This document shows positions 16,646 through 26,443 of a stretch of 64,000 bases of DNA, in pieces; the stretch's first letter is position 1; every line of letters begins with the position of its first letter. Below the pieces are notes generated by a model. It did not search any database. It was not told the DNA's origin and was given only the letters and a program-made list of their open reading frames with translations. The stretch comes from Streptomyces sp. NRRL S-1022 (GTDB lineage: Bacteria; Actinomycetota; Actinomycetes; Streptomycetales; Streptomycetaceae): positions 1 through 64,000 of the forward strand of contig NZ_JOIU01000035.1 in the NCBI RefSeq assembly GCF_000720135.1. The letters run 5' to 3'. A program made the translations under genes and the position numbers.

Positions 16646-16933
16646 ATGGACACGACCACGACCCTACTGGTGATCGCCGCCGTCGTGGCGGCGGCGTTGC
16701 TCGCCGTCGCGGTGGGTCTGCTGGTACGGCTGGTGCGGGCGCGGCGGACCCTGCGGCGGGCCGGGCTGCCGACGGGACCGCGGTGGGTGTTCTGGGGCGC
16801 GGTCGCGTATCTGCTGCTGCCCACCGATCTGCTGCCCGACCCCGTCTACCTGGACGACATCGGCGTTCTGCTCCTGGCCCTGCGCAGCCTGCGCACCGCC
16901 GGGCCGCTGCCACGGGAGACGGGCGGGTCCTGA
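16646..16933 (+). CDS. DUF1232 (YkvA-type) membrane protein
   Basis: The 95-residue product has an N-terminal helix (LLVIAAVVAAALLAVAVGLLV), a basic turn and the DUF1232 core WGAVAYLLLPTDLLPD-PVYLDDIGVLLLA, with the invariant P-x-D-x-x-P-D signature. It is a small integral membrane protein of unknown role. It follows the hypothetical gene at 15417 with a 26-base gap. Confidence 0.85.
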   Translation: MDTTTTLLVIAAVVAAALLAVAVGLLVRLVRARRTLRRAGLPTGPRWVFWGAVAYLLLPTDLLPDPVYLDDIGVLLLALRSLRTAGPLPRETGGS

Positions 16934-17022
16934 CCGACCGGCCCTGACGTGCGTTCCGCGCGTCCCGTGGCGCATTCTTGCTGTGTCATCCACCCGGAGG
17001 CGCACGGGACGAGGTAGGGCCG

Positions 17023-19578
17023 ATGGCTGGGAGCGACGAGCAGGCCGTCCGCAGGGGGGCCCGGCTGACCGCGCTGCTGGCCGACGCCTCGACCGGCGCC
17101 CTCACCGCGGGCGGCGGTCGGGTGGCGGGTGTGTACCTGCGCTCCGGCATCCCCGGCCTGCTGCGCCTCGCCGTGCTCGTGGGACTGCCCGGCCCGCTGT
17201 TCAAGCCCTGGTGGCGGCTGCACGTCGACCGTCCGTTCCCGGTCGCCGACGCCTACCGGCTCGGCGTGCAGGTGATCCTCCCGAACGCCATCGAGACCAT
17301 GCGCCGCTATCCGCAGTTCGCGGCCGGGCTGCCCTTCCCGTTCGGGTCCGTGCACGTGCCGGTGCCGGGCGGGACCGAGCCGCTCGGCGTGCTGACCGTG
17401 CTGCACCCGGCGGTGGCGGACAGCGTGGACGAACTCCTCGACCGCGACGTGCTCGCCCGGCTGGCCGACGCCCTGGGCGCCGAGCTGCTCTGCCTGACCG
17501 ACGGCAACGCGAACGCGGTGTCCTGGGACGCGGAGCCGCTCTGCCTGCGGCCGCCGCCCGCGAGCCCGCCCGCGCAGGCGGCCGTGGGACGGTTCAGCTG
17601 GGACCCGGCGACCTCCGCGGTCCACGCCGACGACCGGCTGCACGCCCTCCTCGGGCTGCGCCCCGGCGAGTTCGCGGGGACGGCGGCGGCGCTCGCGGAC
17701 GCCGTGGCCCCGCTGGACGCGCACCGGGTCCTGGCCGCGCTGCGCGAAGCCGCCGCCGGGAAACCGCCGGGCGCACTGCTCAGCCTGCGCGCCCGGGACG
17801 GCACACCGCGGCTGATGGACCTGTGGCCGGCCGGCACCGGCGGGGTCGGTCCGGGGGTCGGCGGGATGGTGTTCGACCTCGGAACGTCCGCCTCCGCGGA
17901 CGGCGCGGCCGACCTGCTGCCGCAGGGTGTGTTCTGCCTGGACCGGCTGGGGCTGATCGTGTACGTCAACCCGGCCGCGGCCCGGCTGGCGGGCCGGCCG
18001 CGGGAGGCGCTGCTCGGGCGGCCGCTGTGGGAGGCGCTGCCCTGGCTGACCGGTCCGCCCTACGACGACCACCTGCGCGGTGCGCTGCTCTCTCCCGAGC
18101 CGGTGCACTTCCACGCCCGGCGGCCGGCCGGGGGCCGGGAGGAACCCGCCGAGGGCGACTGGCTCGCCGTGTCGGTGCACCCCGGCCCCGACCTGCTGAC
18201 CTGCACACTCGTCCCGGCCATCCGCATGGACACCACCCGGGAGGCGGTTCCGGCGCCGCACGTCGTGCGGGACCCGGCGGCCCGCGGTCACGCGATGGCG
18301 CCGCTGTACCGGCCGATCGCGCTGGCCATCGCGCTGACGGACGCGGTGACCGCCCGGCAGGTGTCGGAGGTGGTGATGCAGGAGCTGCTGCCCGCGTTCG
18401 GCGGCCGGCAGCTGGCGATCTACCTGCTCCAGGACCGCCATCTGTACCTGGCCTGGGAGACCGGGTTCCCGCAGGGCTTCCTCGCCCCGTTCGAAGGCGT
18501 CGGCCTCGATGCCCGCCTGCCCGGGGTGGAGACCCTGACCACCGGCCGGCCGCTGTTCTTCGAGTCCATGGAGCAGATCGCGGCGGCCTATCCGGGCATC
18601 GCGCTCGACGCGGACGAGGGGGCGCGGGCCTTCCTGCCGCTGATCGCCTCGGGCCGGCCGGTCGGCTCCTGCATCCTCGGCTTCGACTGCTCGCGCAGCT
18701 TCAGCACGGAGGAGCGTACGGTCCTCACCGCGCTCGCCGGGCTGATCGCGCACGCGATGGAGCGGGCCCGCCGGTACGACGACGAGGCGGCCCTCGCCCG
18801 CGGACTGCAGCAGGCGCTGCTGCCGCGGCGGCTGTCGGCACACCCGCGGGTGGAGACCGCGGGCCGCTACCTGCCGGGCACCCAGGGCATGGACGTGGGC
18901 GGCGACTGGTACGACGTGGTGGAGGCCGGGGACGGGCTCGCCCTGGTCATCGGCGATGTGCAGGGGCACGGGGTGCAGGCGGCGGCCACCATGGGCCAGC
19001 TGCGCAGCGCGGTCCGCGCGTTCGCACTGGGCGACCGGCCGCCGGACGAGGTGCTGAGCGGCACCAACCACCTGCTGATCGACCTGGACCCCGGCCAGTT
19101 CGCCAGCTGCTGCTACCTGCGGCTGGACCCCTCGACCGGCCGGGCCCGGATCGCCCGGGCCGGCCATCTCCCGCCGCTGCTGCGGGCCCCCGACGGCAGC
19201 ACCCGGCCGCTGGACATACCCGGGGGTGTCGTCCTCGGGGTGGACCCGCACGCCCGGTACCCGGTGACCGGGCTGCTGCTGGAGCCGGACGCGATCCTCG
19301 CCCTGTACACCGACGGCCTGGTGGAGCGGCCCGGCGCCGACATCGACGAGGGCATCGCGGCGCTGCGCCGGGCGCTCGCCGGGGCCGGCGCCGCCACCGG
19401 CCGGCGCGGCGGGCGGTCCCTGGCCTCGGTCGCCGACCGGCTCACGGCCACCGCCCGGCACGCCACCGACCGCCCCGACGACGTCGCCCTCCTCCTCGCC
19501 GCCCGGCGCGCGGTCCGGGACCCCGGGCCCGACCGCGCCGGCCCGGCGCGCTCCGGTCGCCGAAGGCGGCTCGGGTGA
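17023..19578 (+). CDS. PAS/GAF sensor PP2C (SpoIIE-type) phosphatase
   Basis: The 851-residue product appears cytosolic. After an N-terminal GAF-like region (to about 180) come a PAS-like segment (~190-280) and a clear PAS domain (~297-390, VFCLDRLGLIVYVNPAAARL). A GAF domain (~432-590) and a SpoIIE phosphatase domain (~593-840) follow. Catalytic metal ligands are in DVGGDWYDVV (~624) and GDVQGHGVQAAATMG (~644). Such enzymes dephosphorylate anti-sigma-factor antagonists of the SpoIIAA/BldG type. It has no HATPase domain, unlike its neighbour. The ATG at 17023 is preceded by GAGGTAGGG. The gap to the next phosphatase gene is 41 bases, so the two are probably one transcript. Confidence 0.85.
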   Translation: MAGSDEQAVRRGARLTALLADASTGALTAGGGRVAGVYLRSGIPGLLRLAVLVGLPGPLFKPWWRLHVDRPFPVADAYRLGVQVILPNAIETMRRYPQFAAGLPFPFGSVHVPVPGGTEPLGVLTVLHPAVADSVDELLDRDVLARLADALGAELLCLTDGNANAVSWDAEPLCLRPPPASPPAQAAVGRFSWDPATSAVHADDRLHALLGLRPGEFAGTAAALADAVAPLDAHRVLAALREAAAGKPPGALLSLRARDGTPRLMDLWPAGTGGVGPGVGGMVFDLGTSASADGAADLLPQGVFCLDRLGLIVYVNPAAARLAGRPREALLGRPLWEALPWLTGPPYDDHLRGALLSPEPVHFHARRPAGGREEPAEGDWLAVSVHPGPDLLTCTLVPAIRMDTTREAVPAPHVVRDPAARGHAMAPLYRPIALAIALTDAVTARQVSEVVMQELLPAFGGRQLAIYLLQDRHLYLAWETGFPQGFLAPFEGVGLDARLPGVETLTTGRPLFFESMEQIAAAYPGIALDADEGARAFLPLIASGRPVGSCILGFDCSRSFSTEERTVLTALAGLIAHAMERARRYDDEAALARGLQQALLPRRLSAHPRVETAGRYLPGTQGMDVGGDWYDVVEAGDGLALVIGDVQGHGVQAAATMGQLRSAVRAFALGDRPPDEVLSGTNHLLIDLDPGQFASCCYLRLDPSTGRARIARAGHLPPLLRAPDGSTRPLDIPGGVVLGVDPHARYPVTGLLLEPDAILALYTDGLVERPGADIDEGIAALRRALAGAGAATGRRGGRSLASVADRLTATARHATDRPDDVALLLAARRAVRDPGPDRAGPARSGRRRRLG

Positions 19579-19619
19579 CGGTCTCGCCTGAAGGCGTCCG
19601 GCAGTGTAGACATGGGCAC

Positions 19620-22394
19620 ATGGTGCGTCTGCCCGGCCGGCCCGTGTCCCGGCCGCCCCGTTCTCCCGGGCAGCCGCGCGCACCGCACAGCCCGCCGCGG
19701 CAGGCGCGCGGCAAGGGCGGCAAGGGCGTCAGCCGGCCGGGAGTGCTGCGGTCGGCGGTGACCGGGCGCAGCGTGGCCGGTCAGGTGTTCCTCCTGCAGG
19801 TGGTGATCGTGCTGCTGCTGGTCGTCTCGGCGGTGGTGGCCCAGGTGCTCCAGGTGCGGCACGACAGCGACCGGGAGGCGACGAACCGTTCCCTCGCCGT
19901 GGCCGAGACCTTCGCCAACTCGCCCGGCATGGTCGCCGCGCTGCGCTCGGCGGATCCCTCGGCCGTCCTGCAGCCGCGCGCGGAGGCCGCCCGCGAGGCG
20001 ACCGGCGTGGACTTCCTCGTCGTGATGAACACCGAGGGCATCCGCTACACGCACCCCAAGCCCGACCGCATCGGCAAGAAGTTCGTCGGCACGCTCGCGC
20101 CGGCGGTGGCCGGCGGCACGGTCACCGAGCACATCAACGGCACGATCGGCCCGCTGGTGCAGGTCGTGGTGCCGGTGAAGGACCGCGCCGGCACGGTGGT
20201 GGGCCTGGTGTCGGCGGGCATCACCACGGCGCACGTCGGCGGGGCCGCCCACCAGCAGCTGCCCCTGCTGCTCGCGGCGGCGGCCGCCGCGCTCGCGCTG
20301 GCCACCGCGGGCACCGCGCTCGTCAGCAGACGCCTGCTGCGCCAGACGCACGGCCTCGGGCCGTACGAGATGACCCGGATGTACGAGCACCACGACGCGG
20401 TGCTGCACGCCGTCCGTGAGGGTGTGCTGATCGTCGGCGGCGACGGCCGGCTGCTGCTCGCCAACGACGAGGCGCACCGCCTGCTGAACCTGCCGGCGGA
20501 CGCCGAGCGGCGGCATGTGCTGGAGCTGGGCCTGGACGACGAGACGGCGGGGCTGCTGACCTCGGGCCGGGTCGCCACGGACGAGGTGCACCTGGTCAAG
20601 GACCGTTTGCTGGCCGTCAACCAGCGGCCCACCGACCTGCGCGGCGGCCCGCCCGGCAGCGTCACCACGCTGCGCGACTCCACCGAGCTGCGCGCCCTGT
20701 CGGGTCGCGCCGAGGTGACCCGGGAACGGCTGAACATGCTGTACGACGCCGGGGTGGGCATCGGCACCAGCCTGGACGTGACCCGGACCGCGGAGGAGCT
20801 GGCCGAACTGGCGGTGCCCAGGTTCGCGGACTTCGCGACGGTGGACCTGTTCGACGCGGTGCTGAACGGGGAGGAGCCGCGGCCGGGGACGGCGCTGCGC
20901 CGTACGGCCTGCGTGGGCGTACGCAAGGACTCGCCGCTGATGCCGGCCGGCGAGCGTATCCGGTTCGTGGCCACCTCGCCGCAGGCCCGCGCCCTGACGA
21001 CAGGGCAGTCCGTCGTGGGAGCGCGGCTGCGCGACGAGCCCGGCTGGCGGGCGCAGCACCTGGAGCGCGCCGACCAGGTGCTGGCGTACGGCATCCACTC
21101 GCTGATCACCGTGCCGCTGCGGGCGGGCAGTCTGGTGCTGGGCGTGGCGAACTTCTGGCGGGCGGAGAAGCCGCAGCCGTTCGACTCCGAGGAACTGGCC
21201 CTCGCGGAGGAGCTGGTGGCGCGGGCGGCGGTGTCGATCGACAACGCCCGCCGGTACACCCGCGAACACAGCATGGCGGTCACGCTGCAGCGCAGTCTGC
21301 TGCCGCGCACCCTGCCCGAGCAGGGTGCCCTGGAGCTCGCCTACCGCTATCTGCCGGCGCAGTCCGGCGTCGGCGGCGACTGGTTCGACGTCCTGCCGCT
21401 GTCCGGTGCCCGGGTGGCCCTCGTCGTCGGGGACGTGGTGGGGCACGGGCTGCACGCGGCGGCGACCATGGGCCGGCTGCGCACGGCCGTGCACAACTTC
21501 TCCTCCCTCGACCTGCCCCCGGACGAACTCCTGGGCCTGCTGGACGAGCTGGTGGGCCGGCTCGACCAGGACGAGACCCCGGTGACCGGCGGGGCGGTGG
21601 TGACCGGTGCGACCTGCCTGTACGCGATCTACGACCCGGTGTCCCGGCGGTGCACCGTGGCCCGGGCCGGCCATCCGCCGCCCGCGCTGGTGCACCCGGA
21701 CGGCGCGGTGGAGTTCGCGGAGGTGCCCGCGGGCCCGCCGCTGGGCCTGGGCGGGCTGCCGTTCGAGACGGCGGAGCTGGAACTGACGGAGGGCAGCCGG
21801 CTGGTGCTGTACACCGACGGTCTGGTGGAGGACCGGGAGCGGGACATCGACGAGGGGCTCGATCTGCTGCGCGACGCCCTGCTCAGGACGCCGGGCGCCT
21901 CCCCGGAGGACACCTGCCGTACCGTGCTGGACCGGCTGCCGGCCCGGCCGAGCGACGACGTGGCGCTGATCGTCGCCCGGACCCGGGTGCTGGGCGGCGA
22001 CCGGGTCGCGCAGTGGGAGGTGCCGTCCGACCCGGCGGCCGTGTCGGAGGTGCGGGCCTCGGTGACCCGGCGGCTGGCCGACTGGGGGCTGGAGGAGCTG
22101 GCGTTCACGACGGAGCTGATCCTGAGCGAACTGGTCACCAACGCCATCCGCTACGGGCGCGACCCGATCGGGGTCCGGCTGCTGCGTGACCGCGCGCTGG
22201 TCTGCGAGGTCTCCGACAGCAGCACGACCTCGCCGCACCTGCGGTACGCGGCGAGCACCGACGAGGGCGGCCGGGGCCTGTTCCTGGTCGCCCAGCTCGC
22301 CGAACGCTGGGGCACCCGGTACACCCCGCACGGCAAGGTGATCTGGGCGGAGCAGCCGCTGCCCCGAGATCCGGGGGCACGGGAAATGCGTTGA
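19620..22394 (+). CDS. Membrane Cache-PAS-GAF-SpoIIE phosphatase with HATPase domain
   Basis: The 924-residue product has a basic N-terminus, a transmembrane helix (~57-80), an extracytosolic Cache/sCache3-like domain (~80-210, DFLVVMNTEGIRYTHP), a second helix (~212-238), PAS (~258-330), GAF (~373-540), SpoIIE PP2C (~553-780, GVGGDWFDVLP near 584), and a C-terminal HATPase (~800-915). The HATPase carries ELVTNAIRYG and EGGRGLFLVAQLAERWG. The architecture joins an external sensor, a phosphatase and an RsbW-like kinase in one chain, so it could set the phosphorylation state of an anti-anti-sigma factor both ways. The start is ATG 19620; the same frame stays open much further upstream, but only as antisense-like sequence overlapping the first phosphatase. 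Confidence 0.88.
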   Translation: MVRLPGRPVSRPPRSPGQPRAPHSPPRQARGKGGKGVSRPGVLRSAVTGRSVAGQVFLLQVVIVLLLVVSAVVAQVLQVRHDSDREATNRSLAVAETFANSPGMVAALRSADPSAVLQPRAEAAREATGVDFLVVMNTEGIRYTHPKPDRIGKKFVGTLAPAVAGGTVTEHINGTIGPLVQVVVPVKDRAGTVVGLVSAGITTAHVGGAAHQQLPLLLAAAAAALALATAGTALVSRRLLRQTHGLGPYEMTRMYEHHDAVLHAVREGVLIVGGDGRLLLANDEAHRLLNLPADAERRHVLELGLDDETAGLLTSGRVATDEVHLVKDRLLAVNQRPTDLRGGPPGSVTTLRDSTELRALSGRAEVTRERLNMLYDAGVGIGTSLDVTRTAEELAELAVPRFADFATVDLFDAVLNGEEPRPGTALRRTACVGVRKDSPLMPAGERIRFVATSPQARALTTGQSVVGARLRDEPGWRAQHLERADQVLAYGIHSLITVPLRAGSLVLGVANFWRAEKPQPFDSEELALAEELVARAAVSIDNARRYTREHSMAVTLQRSLLPRTLPEQGALELAYRYLPAQSGVGGDWFDVLPLSGARVALVVGDVVGHGLHAAATMGRLRTAVHNFSSLDLPPDELLGLLDELVGRLDQDETPVTGGAVVTGATCLYAIYDPVSRRCTVARAGHPPPALVHPDGAVEFAEVPAGPPLGLGGLPFETAELELTEGSRLVLYTDGLVEDRERDIDEGLDLLRDALLRTPGASPEDTCRTVLDRLPARPSDDVALIVARTRVLGGDRVAQWEVPSDPAAVSEVRASVTRRLADWGLEELAFTTELILSELVTNAIRYGRDPIGVRLLRDRALVCEVSDSSTTSPHLRYAASTDEGGRGLFLVAQLAERWGTRYTPHGKVIWAEQPLPRDPGAREMR

Positions 22395-22415
22395 GCCGGG
22401 ACCGGCCGGCGGGTG

Positions 22416-23765
22416 ATGATCTCCGGCATGTTCTCGCGCAGAAACCGCCGGGCCGGCCGGTCGGACCGGCCCTCCTCCCCCGCTCTCGTCACCGCCTGGG
22501 AAGCCCTGGACGCCGGGGACGTGCCCGGTGCCCTGCGGCAGGTCCGGGCCGCCGGGGAGGACCAGCCGCTCGCCGAGGTGGCCCTGGTGGTGGGGCGGGC
22601 GGCCGGCTCGGCCGGCTTCCCCGACCTCGCCGACGCCTCGGCCGCCCTGGCCGCGGCGCCCGAGGACGCGCGGGCGCTGTACGACTTCGGGTACGCGTGC
22701 GTCGAGCGGGGGGTGCCGGCCCTGGCGGTTCCCGCGCTGCGGGAGGCGCTGCGCCGCAGCGGCGGGGCGCTGCCCGTGCTCCGGGAGCTGGTGTCGGCGT
22801 ACGAGGACGAGGGCCGGCACCGCGAGGCGGTGACCGAACTCCTCCGTCACGACGAGCGCCTGGCGGACTGGCCGGACCGCTACCTGCTGGTCTACAACGC
22901 CGTCCTCGCGGGCGACCTGGACCTGGCCCGGAGCCGGCACGCGCTGCTGTCCGACCCGGAGGACCCGCAGTGGCAGCCCGCCCGGGACCGGCAGAACCGC
23001 ACCCTCGCCCGGGCCGCCGACGCCGGGCGGGCGGGCCGGCTCGGCCCGTCGGATGTGCGGGGCTGGCAGTACGTGCTGGGCGGCACGGTGCTCGGCACGC
23101 TGTCGCCGTACGGCTTCGACGACGGCATGAACGGTCGCTACGCATGGCTGCAGGACACCCCGGACCAGTGCCTGCGCGGTCTGCTGCGGCTGCGGGCGCT
23201 GCTGGACGGCGCCGGGGTCCGGCCGCGGACGGTGTCGCTGCTGCCCGACCGGGACTCGCGGATCCTCGGGCTCGCCGCGGCGGAGGTACTGGGCCTGCCG
23301 GCCGAGCCGTTCGCGCCGGGCCGGCCGGACACGGTGGTCGTGGCCTACGACCTGGACGGGCTCGCGGCGCACGACGGCGGACCGGAGCTGATCGGAGAGC
23401 TGTTCGAGCGGGTCCCGGGGCAGGTGCTGCACGCGCACGCGTGCTGCTGGACGGACCCGCCCGCCGTCACCCCGGACAGTGCCGCCCTGCTGCACCAGTC
23501 GGTGGTGGCGCCGTGGAGGGCGCAGCTGCGCCAGTCCGCCGACGGCGGGGTGGAGCAGGGGCCGGCGGACGACCGTCCGGAGGCGGAGGTGGCCGCCGGC
23601 ATCACCGGCGCGGGCCTGTCCGACGGCGCCGGGGACGGCACGGGCCCGGCGGACGGCGACGCGGAGTTCGCCGCGTTCGCCACGGCCGTCGCGGGCACGT
23701 GGCTGCGCGGCGACCGGGCGCGTGTGCGGTCCGCCGGGCCCGTTCCGAGTTCCCGGTTCGCCTGA
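22416..23765 (+). CDS. TPR-like repeat protein of unknown function
   Basis: The 449-residue product begins with a basic stretch (FSRRNRRAGRS) then helical TPR-like pairs (ALRQVRAAGEDQPLAEVAL, LYDFGYACVERGVPALAVP, ELVSAYEDEGRHREAVTEL) over about 30-200. A separate C-terminal domain (~220-400) carries WQYVLGGTVLGTLSPYGFDD and a histidine/cysteine cluster HAHACCWTDPP. I do not recognise that domain. The ATG could be 22416 or 22428. It follows the phosphatase by about 20 bases and may share its transcript. Confidence 0.7.
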   Translation: MISGMFSRRNRRAGRSDRPSSPALVTAWEALDAGDVPGALRQVRAAGEDQPLAEVALVVGRAAGSAGFPDLADASAALAAAPEDARALYDFGYACVERGVPALAVPALREALRRSGGALPVLRELVSAYEDEGRHREAVTELLRHDERLADWPDRYLLVYNAVLAGDLDLARSRHALLSDPEDPQWQPARDRQNRTLARAADAGRAGRLGPSDVRGWQYVLGGTVLGTLSPYGFDDGMNGRYAWLQDTPDQCLRGLLRLRALLDGAGVRPRTVSLLPDRDSRILGLAAAEVLGLPAEPFAPGRPDTVVVAYDLDGLAAHDGGPELIGELFERVPGQVLHAHACCWTDPPAVTPDSAALLHQSVVAPWRAQLRQSADGGVEQGPADDRPEAEVAAGITGAGLSDGAGDGTGPADGDAEFAAFATAVAGTWLRGDRARVRSAGPVPSSRFA

Positions 23766-23774
23766 GCGGGGCGG

Positions 23775-24011
23775 TCAGCCGCCGTCGAGCCGCGAGCGCA
23801 GCAGCCGCTTGCCCATGTCGGCACCCTTGCGGCTGTCGGCCTGGGCCTTGCGGAACAGCTCGGCGACCTCGTTGTCCTTGTCGCGTTCGGCGTCCTGGAT
23901 GTACTGCTCCAGACGCAGGGCGTTGCTCAGGCACGCCTCGACGTACCAGATGAGGTTGTAGTCCTTGTCGCGGGTGCCGGTGACGTCGCCGGTCTCGCTG
24001 GTGCTGGTCAT
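23775..24011 (-). CDS. Small conserved helical protein
   Basis: The 78-residue product is charged and helical (DYNLIWYVEACLSNALRLEQ, YIQDAERDKDNEVAELFRKA). It has no signal peptide. GAAGGAGGAGG precedes the ATG strongly, so it is well translated. I know similar sequences only as hypothetical proteins in Streptomyces; no function can be given. It converges on the TPR-like gene with a nine-base gap. Confidence 0.75.
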   Translation of the reverse strand: MTSTSETGDVTGTRDKDYNLIWYVEACLSNALRLEQYIQDAERDKDNEVAELFRKAQADSRKGADMGKRLLRSRLDGG

Positions 24012-24133
24012 CCGGGGCCTCCTCCTTCTGTCGACCCTGTGGCGATTCCGCTTGCGGACCGCCCGGGTACCCGTGCCGCCTGCGGGCACACCGGCCGTTC
24101 GGGTCCGCCCCCGCCCGCCGGTCACCGCGCGGT

Positions 24134-25972
24134 TCAGCCGAGGGCGCGGTCCAGGTTGAACGCGGCGCTGATCAGGGACAGGTGGGTGAACGCCTGCGGG
24201 AAATTGCCCTGTTGCTCCCCGGTGCGGCCGATCTCCTCGGCGTACAGGCCGAGATGGTTGGCGTAGGTGAGCATCTTCTCGAAGGCCAGCCGGGCCTCGT
24301 CGAGCCGGCCGGCCCGCACGAGTGCCTCGACGTACCAGAACGAGCAGATGGAGAAGGTGCCCTCGTCACCGCGCAGGCCGTCGGGGCTGGCCTGCGGGTC
24401 GTAGCGGTAGACGAGGGAGTCGGAGACGAGGTCCTCGGTGAGCGCGTCCAGGGTGGACAGCCACTTGGGGTCGGTGGGGGCGATGAACTTGGCGAGGGGC
24501 ATCATCAGCAGGGAGGCGTCCAGCACGTCACCGCCCTCGTACTGCACGAAGGCACGCCGGCGCTCCGACCAGCCGCGGTCCATGATCCGCCGGTAGATGG
24601 TGTCGCGGGCCTGGCGCCAGCGCCGGTGGTCGGCCGGGAGGCCGCGGTGGGTGGCGAGGCGGATGGCGCGCTCGATCGCGACCCAGCACATCAGCCGCGA
24701 GTACAGGAAGTCCTTCCGTCCGCCGCGGGTCTCCCAGACGCCCTCGTCGGGCTGGTCCCAGTTGTCGCAGACCCAGTCGACCAGGTGGCACACGTCGTCC
24801 CACTGGCCGCTGGGGATGGGCTGGGCCCACTTGTCGTAGAGGTAGATGGAGTCGATCAGGGCGCCGTAGATGTCGAGCTGGAGCTGGCCGACGGCGGCGT
24901 TGCCGATCCGGACCGGGGCCGAGCCCCGGTGGCCCTCCAGGTGCGGCAGCACGCGTTCGGGCAGGTCGGCTCTGCCGTCGATGCCGTACATGATCTGCAG
25001 CGGGCCGGAGCCGTCGCCGCAGCCGGGGCTGATGTGCGTGGTCAGGAACCGCATGAACGCCTCGGCCTCGCCGCTGAAGCCGAGCCGCAGCAGTGCGTAG
25101 ACGGCGAAGGCGGCGTCCCGCACCCACACGTACCGGTAGTCCCAGTTGCGCTCGCCGCCGAGCTGTTCGGGCAGGCTGGTGGTGGGGGCGGCGATGATGG
25201 CGCCGGTGGGGGCGTAGGTGAGGAGCTTGAGGGTGAGCGCGGAGCGGTGCACCATCTCGCGCCAGCGGCCCCGGTAGCGGGACTGGTGCAGCCAGCGCCG
25301 CCAGTAGGCCACCGTGGCGTTGAACTCGTGTTCCGCCTCGGCGTGGGCGCAGCCGCGCGGGGCGACCGCGCCGTCGACCTGGTCGAGGGCGAACACCGCG
25401 GACTCGCCCTCGCTCAGCTTGAAATCGGCCCGGGCGTCGCGGGCGTCGCACTCCAGGGCGACGGTCGAGGTGAGCGCGAGCGACCGGACGGACGACTCGA
25501 ACAGGACCAGGCCGTCCACGGTGCGCACGGTGTGGGCGACGGCGCCGTAGTCGAAGCGGGGGGCGACCAGCATCCGGAAGGGGACGGTGCCGCGGACGCA
25601 CACCACGCGCCGGATCAGCCGGTGCCGGCCGGTCTCGTGGGGGGCCTCCGCCGCGACCGGCATGAAGTCCTGCACCTCACCGACGCCGTCCTCGGTGAAG
25701 AACCGGGTGATCAGCACGTTGGTGTCGGGGAAGTAGAACTGCTTGGTACGGGCGGGTACGGCGGCGGCCAGTTCGAAGGAGCCGCCGCGCTCGGCGTCCA
25801 GGATCGCCGCGAAGATGCTGGGGGCGTCGAAGGCGGGGCAGCAGTACCAGTCGATCGTGCCGTTGCTGCCGACCAGGGCCACCGTGCGCAGGTCGCCGAT
25901 GAGTCCGTGCTCGGCGATGGGCAGGTAGCGGGGGCCGCGCGGGGGGTCCTCGGGATACGGCGTGTGGACCAT
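24134..25972 (-). CDS. Glycoside hydrolase family 15 (glucoamylase/trehalase type)
   Basis: The 612-residue product has the GH15 layout: an N-terminal beta-sandwich (YLPIAEHGLIGDLRTVALVG, TIDWYCCPAFDAPSIFAAIL) and a C-terminal (alpha/alpha)6 barrel with GGERNWDYRYVWVRDAAFAV and the catalytic-end segment YAEEIGRTGEQQGNFPQAFTH. Actinobacterial members of this type often hydrolyse trehalose; glucodextranase or glucoamylase activity is also possible. There is no signal peptide, so it acts in the cytosol. GGGAGG lies five bases before the ATG. Together with the GH65/beta-PGM operon it points to alpha-glucan or trehalose breakdown. Confidence 0.92.
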   Translation of the reverse strand: MVHTPYPEDPPRGPRYLPIAEHGLIGDLRTVALVGSNGTIDWYCCPAFDAPSIFAAILDAERGGSFELAAAVPARTKQFYFPDTNVLITRFFTEDGVGEVQDFMPVAAEAPHETGRHRLIRRVVCVRGTVPFRMLVAPRFDYGAVAHTVRTVDGLVLFESSVRSLALTSTVALECDARDARADFKLSEGESAVFALDQVDGAVAPRGCAHAEAEHEFNATVAYWRRWLHQSRYRGRWREMVHRSALTLKLLTYAPTGAIIAAPTTSLPEQLGGERNWDYRYVWVRDAAFAVYALLRLGFSGEAEAFMRFLTTHISPGCGDGSGPLQIMYGIDGRADLPERVLPHLEGHRGSAPVRIGNAAVGQLQLDIYGALIDSIYLYDKWAQPIPSGQWDDVCHLVDWVCDNWDQPDEGVWETRGGRKDFLYSRLMCWVAIERAIRLATHRGLPADHRRWRQARDTIYRRIMDRGWSERRRAFVQYEGGDVLDASLLMMPLAKFIAPTDPKWLSTLDALTEDLVSDSLVYRYDPQASPDGLRGDEGTFSICSFWYVEALVRAGRLDEARLAFEKMLTYANHLGLYAEEIGRTGEQQGNFPQAFTHLSLISAAFNLDRALG

Positions 25973-26202
25973 CGGCGGCCTCCCGGTCGGGGCTGTGGTC
26001 TCGTCCGGTGTACGGGATTCTCCCGCTTTCGGATATTTTCCAGCTTAGGGGGGAGTGGATCCGTGTGGCGTGGGAAGGTGCCCTTCACCCTTCCCCGGGG
26101 CGCTTCGGGATGCACGCTGCGCCGGGGAGGGGAATGGTGAGAGTGTGCTCCGTTCGGAGGCACCGGCACGGATGCGGTCATCCGGACCGAGGAGGAGGCA
26201 TC

Positions 26203-26409
26203 ATGTCGACATCCACACCCGAAGAGTCCCGTTCGTCGGACGACGTCTGCACCCCGGACGCCCTGCTCCACTCCGCGCCCCCCGGGGACGTCACCCCTGA
26301 GGACCTGGTGATGGCGGCGGGCAGGGACGTCACACCGAAGACCCTCGACTGGGCGCGTCGCAAGCTGGAGTCGGAGGGCACGGCTGCCATCGAGAAGCTG
26401 CTGCCCTAG
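26203..26409 (+). CDS. Small conserved hypothetical protein
   Basis: The 68-residue product has an acidic first half and a C-terminal helical part (TPEDLVMAAGRDVTPKTLDW, ARRKLESEGTAAIEKLLP). It is preceded by a very strong GAGGAGGAGG ribosome site seven bases before the ATG. No domain is recognised; similar short proteins are common stress-type hypothetical genes in Streptomyces. It ends at the bidirectional terminator at 26444. Confidence 0.75.
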   Translation: MSTSTPEESRSSDDVCTPDALLHSAPPGDVTPEDLVMAAGRDVTPKTLDWARRKLESEGTAAIEKLLP

Positions 26410-26443
26410 GGCGGTCCGGGGATTTCCGGGACGGCAACGGGGA

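Noticed and set aside
16983..19619. The upstream extension of the second SpoIIE gene's frame
   Set aside because: The frame is open by GC bias only; ATG 19620 gives a normal N-terminus followed by a transmembrane helix, and the extension overlaps the first phosphatase.
19113..23495. A 1,460-codon open frame on the minus strand opposite the SpoIIE genes
   Set aside because: It has no start signal and an amino acid composition (Arg/Gly/Pro/His-rich) typical of antisense frames in GC-rich DNA; the opposite strand holds clear domain-bearing genes.
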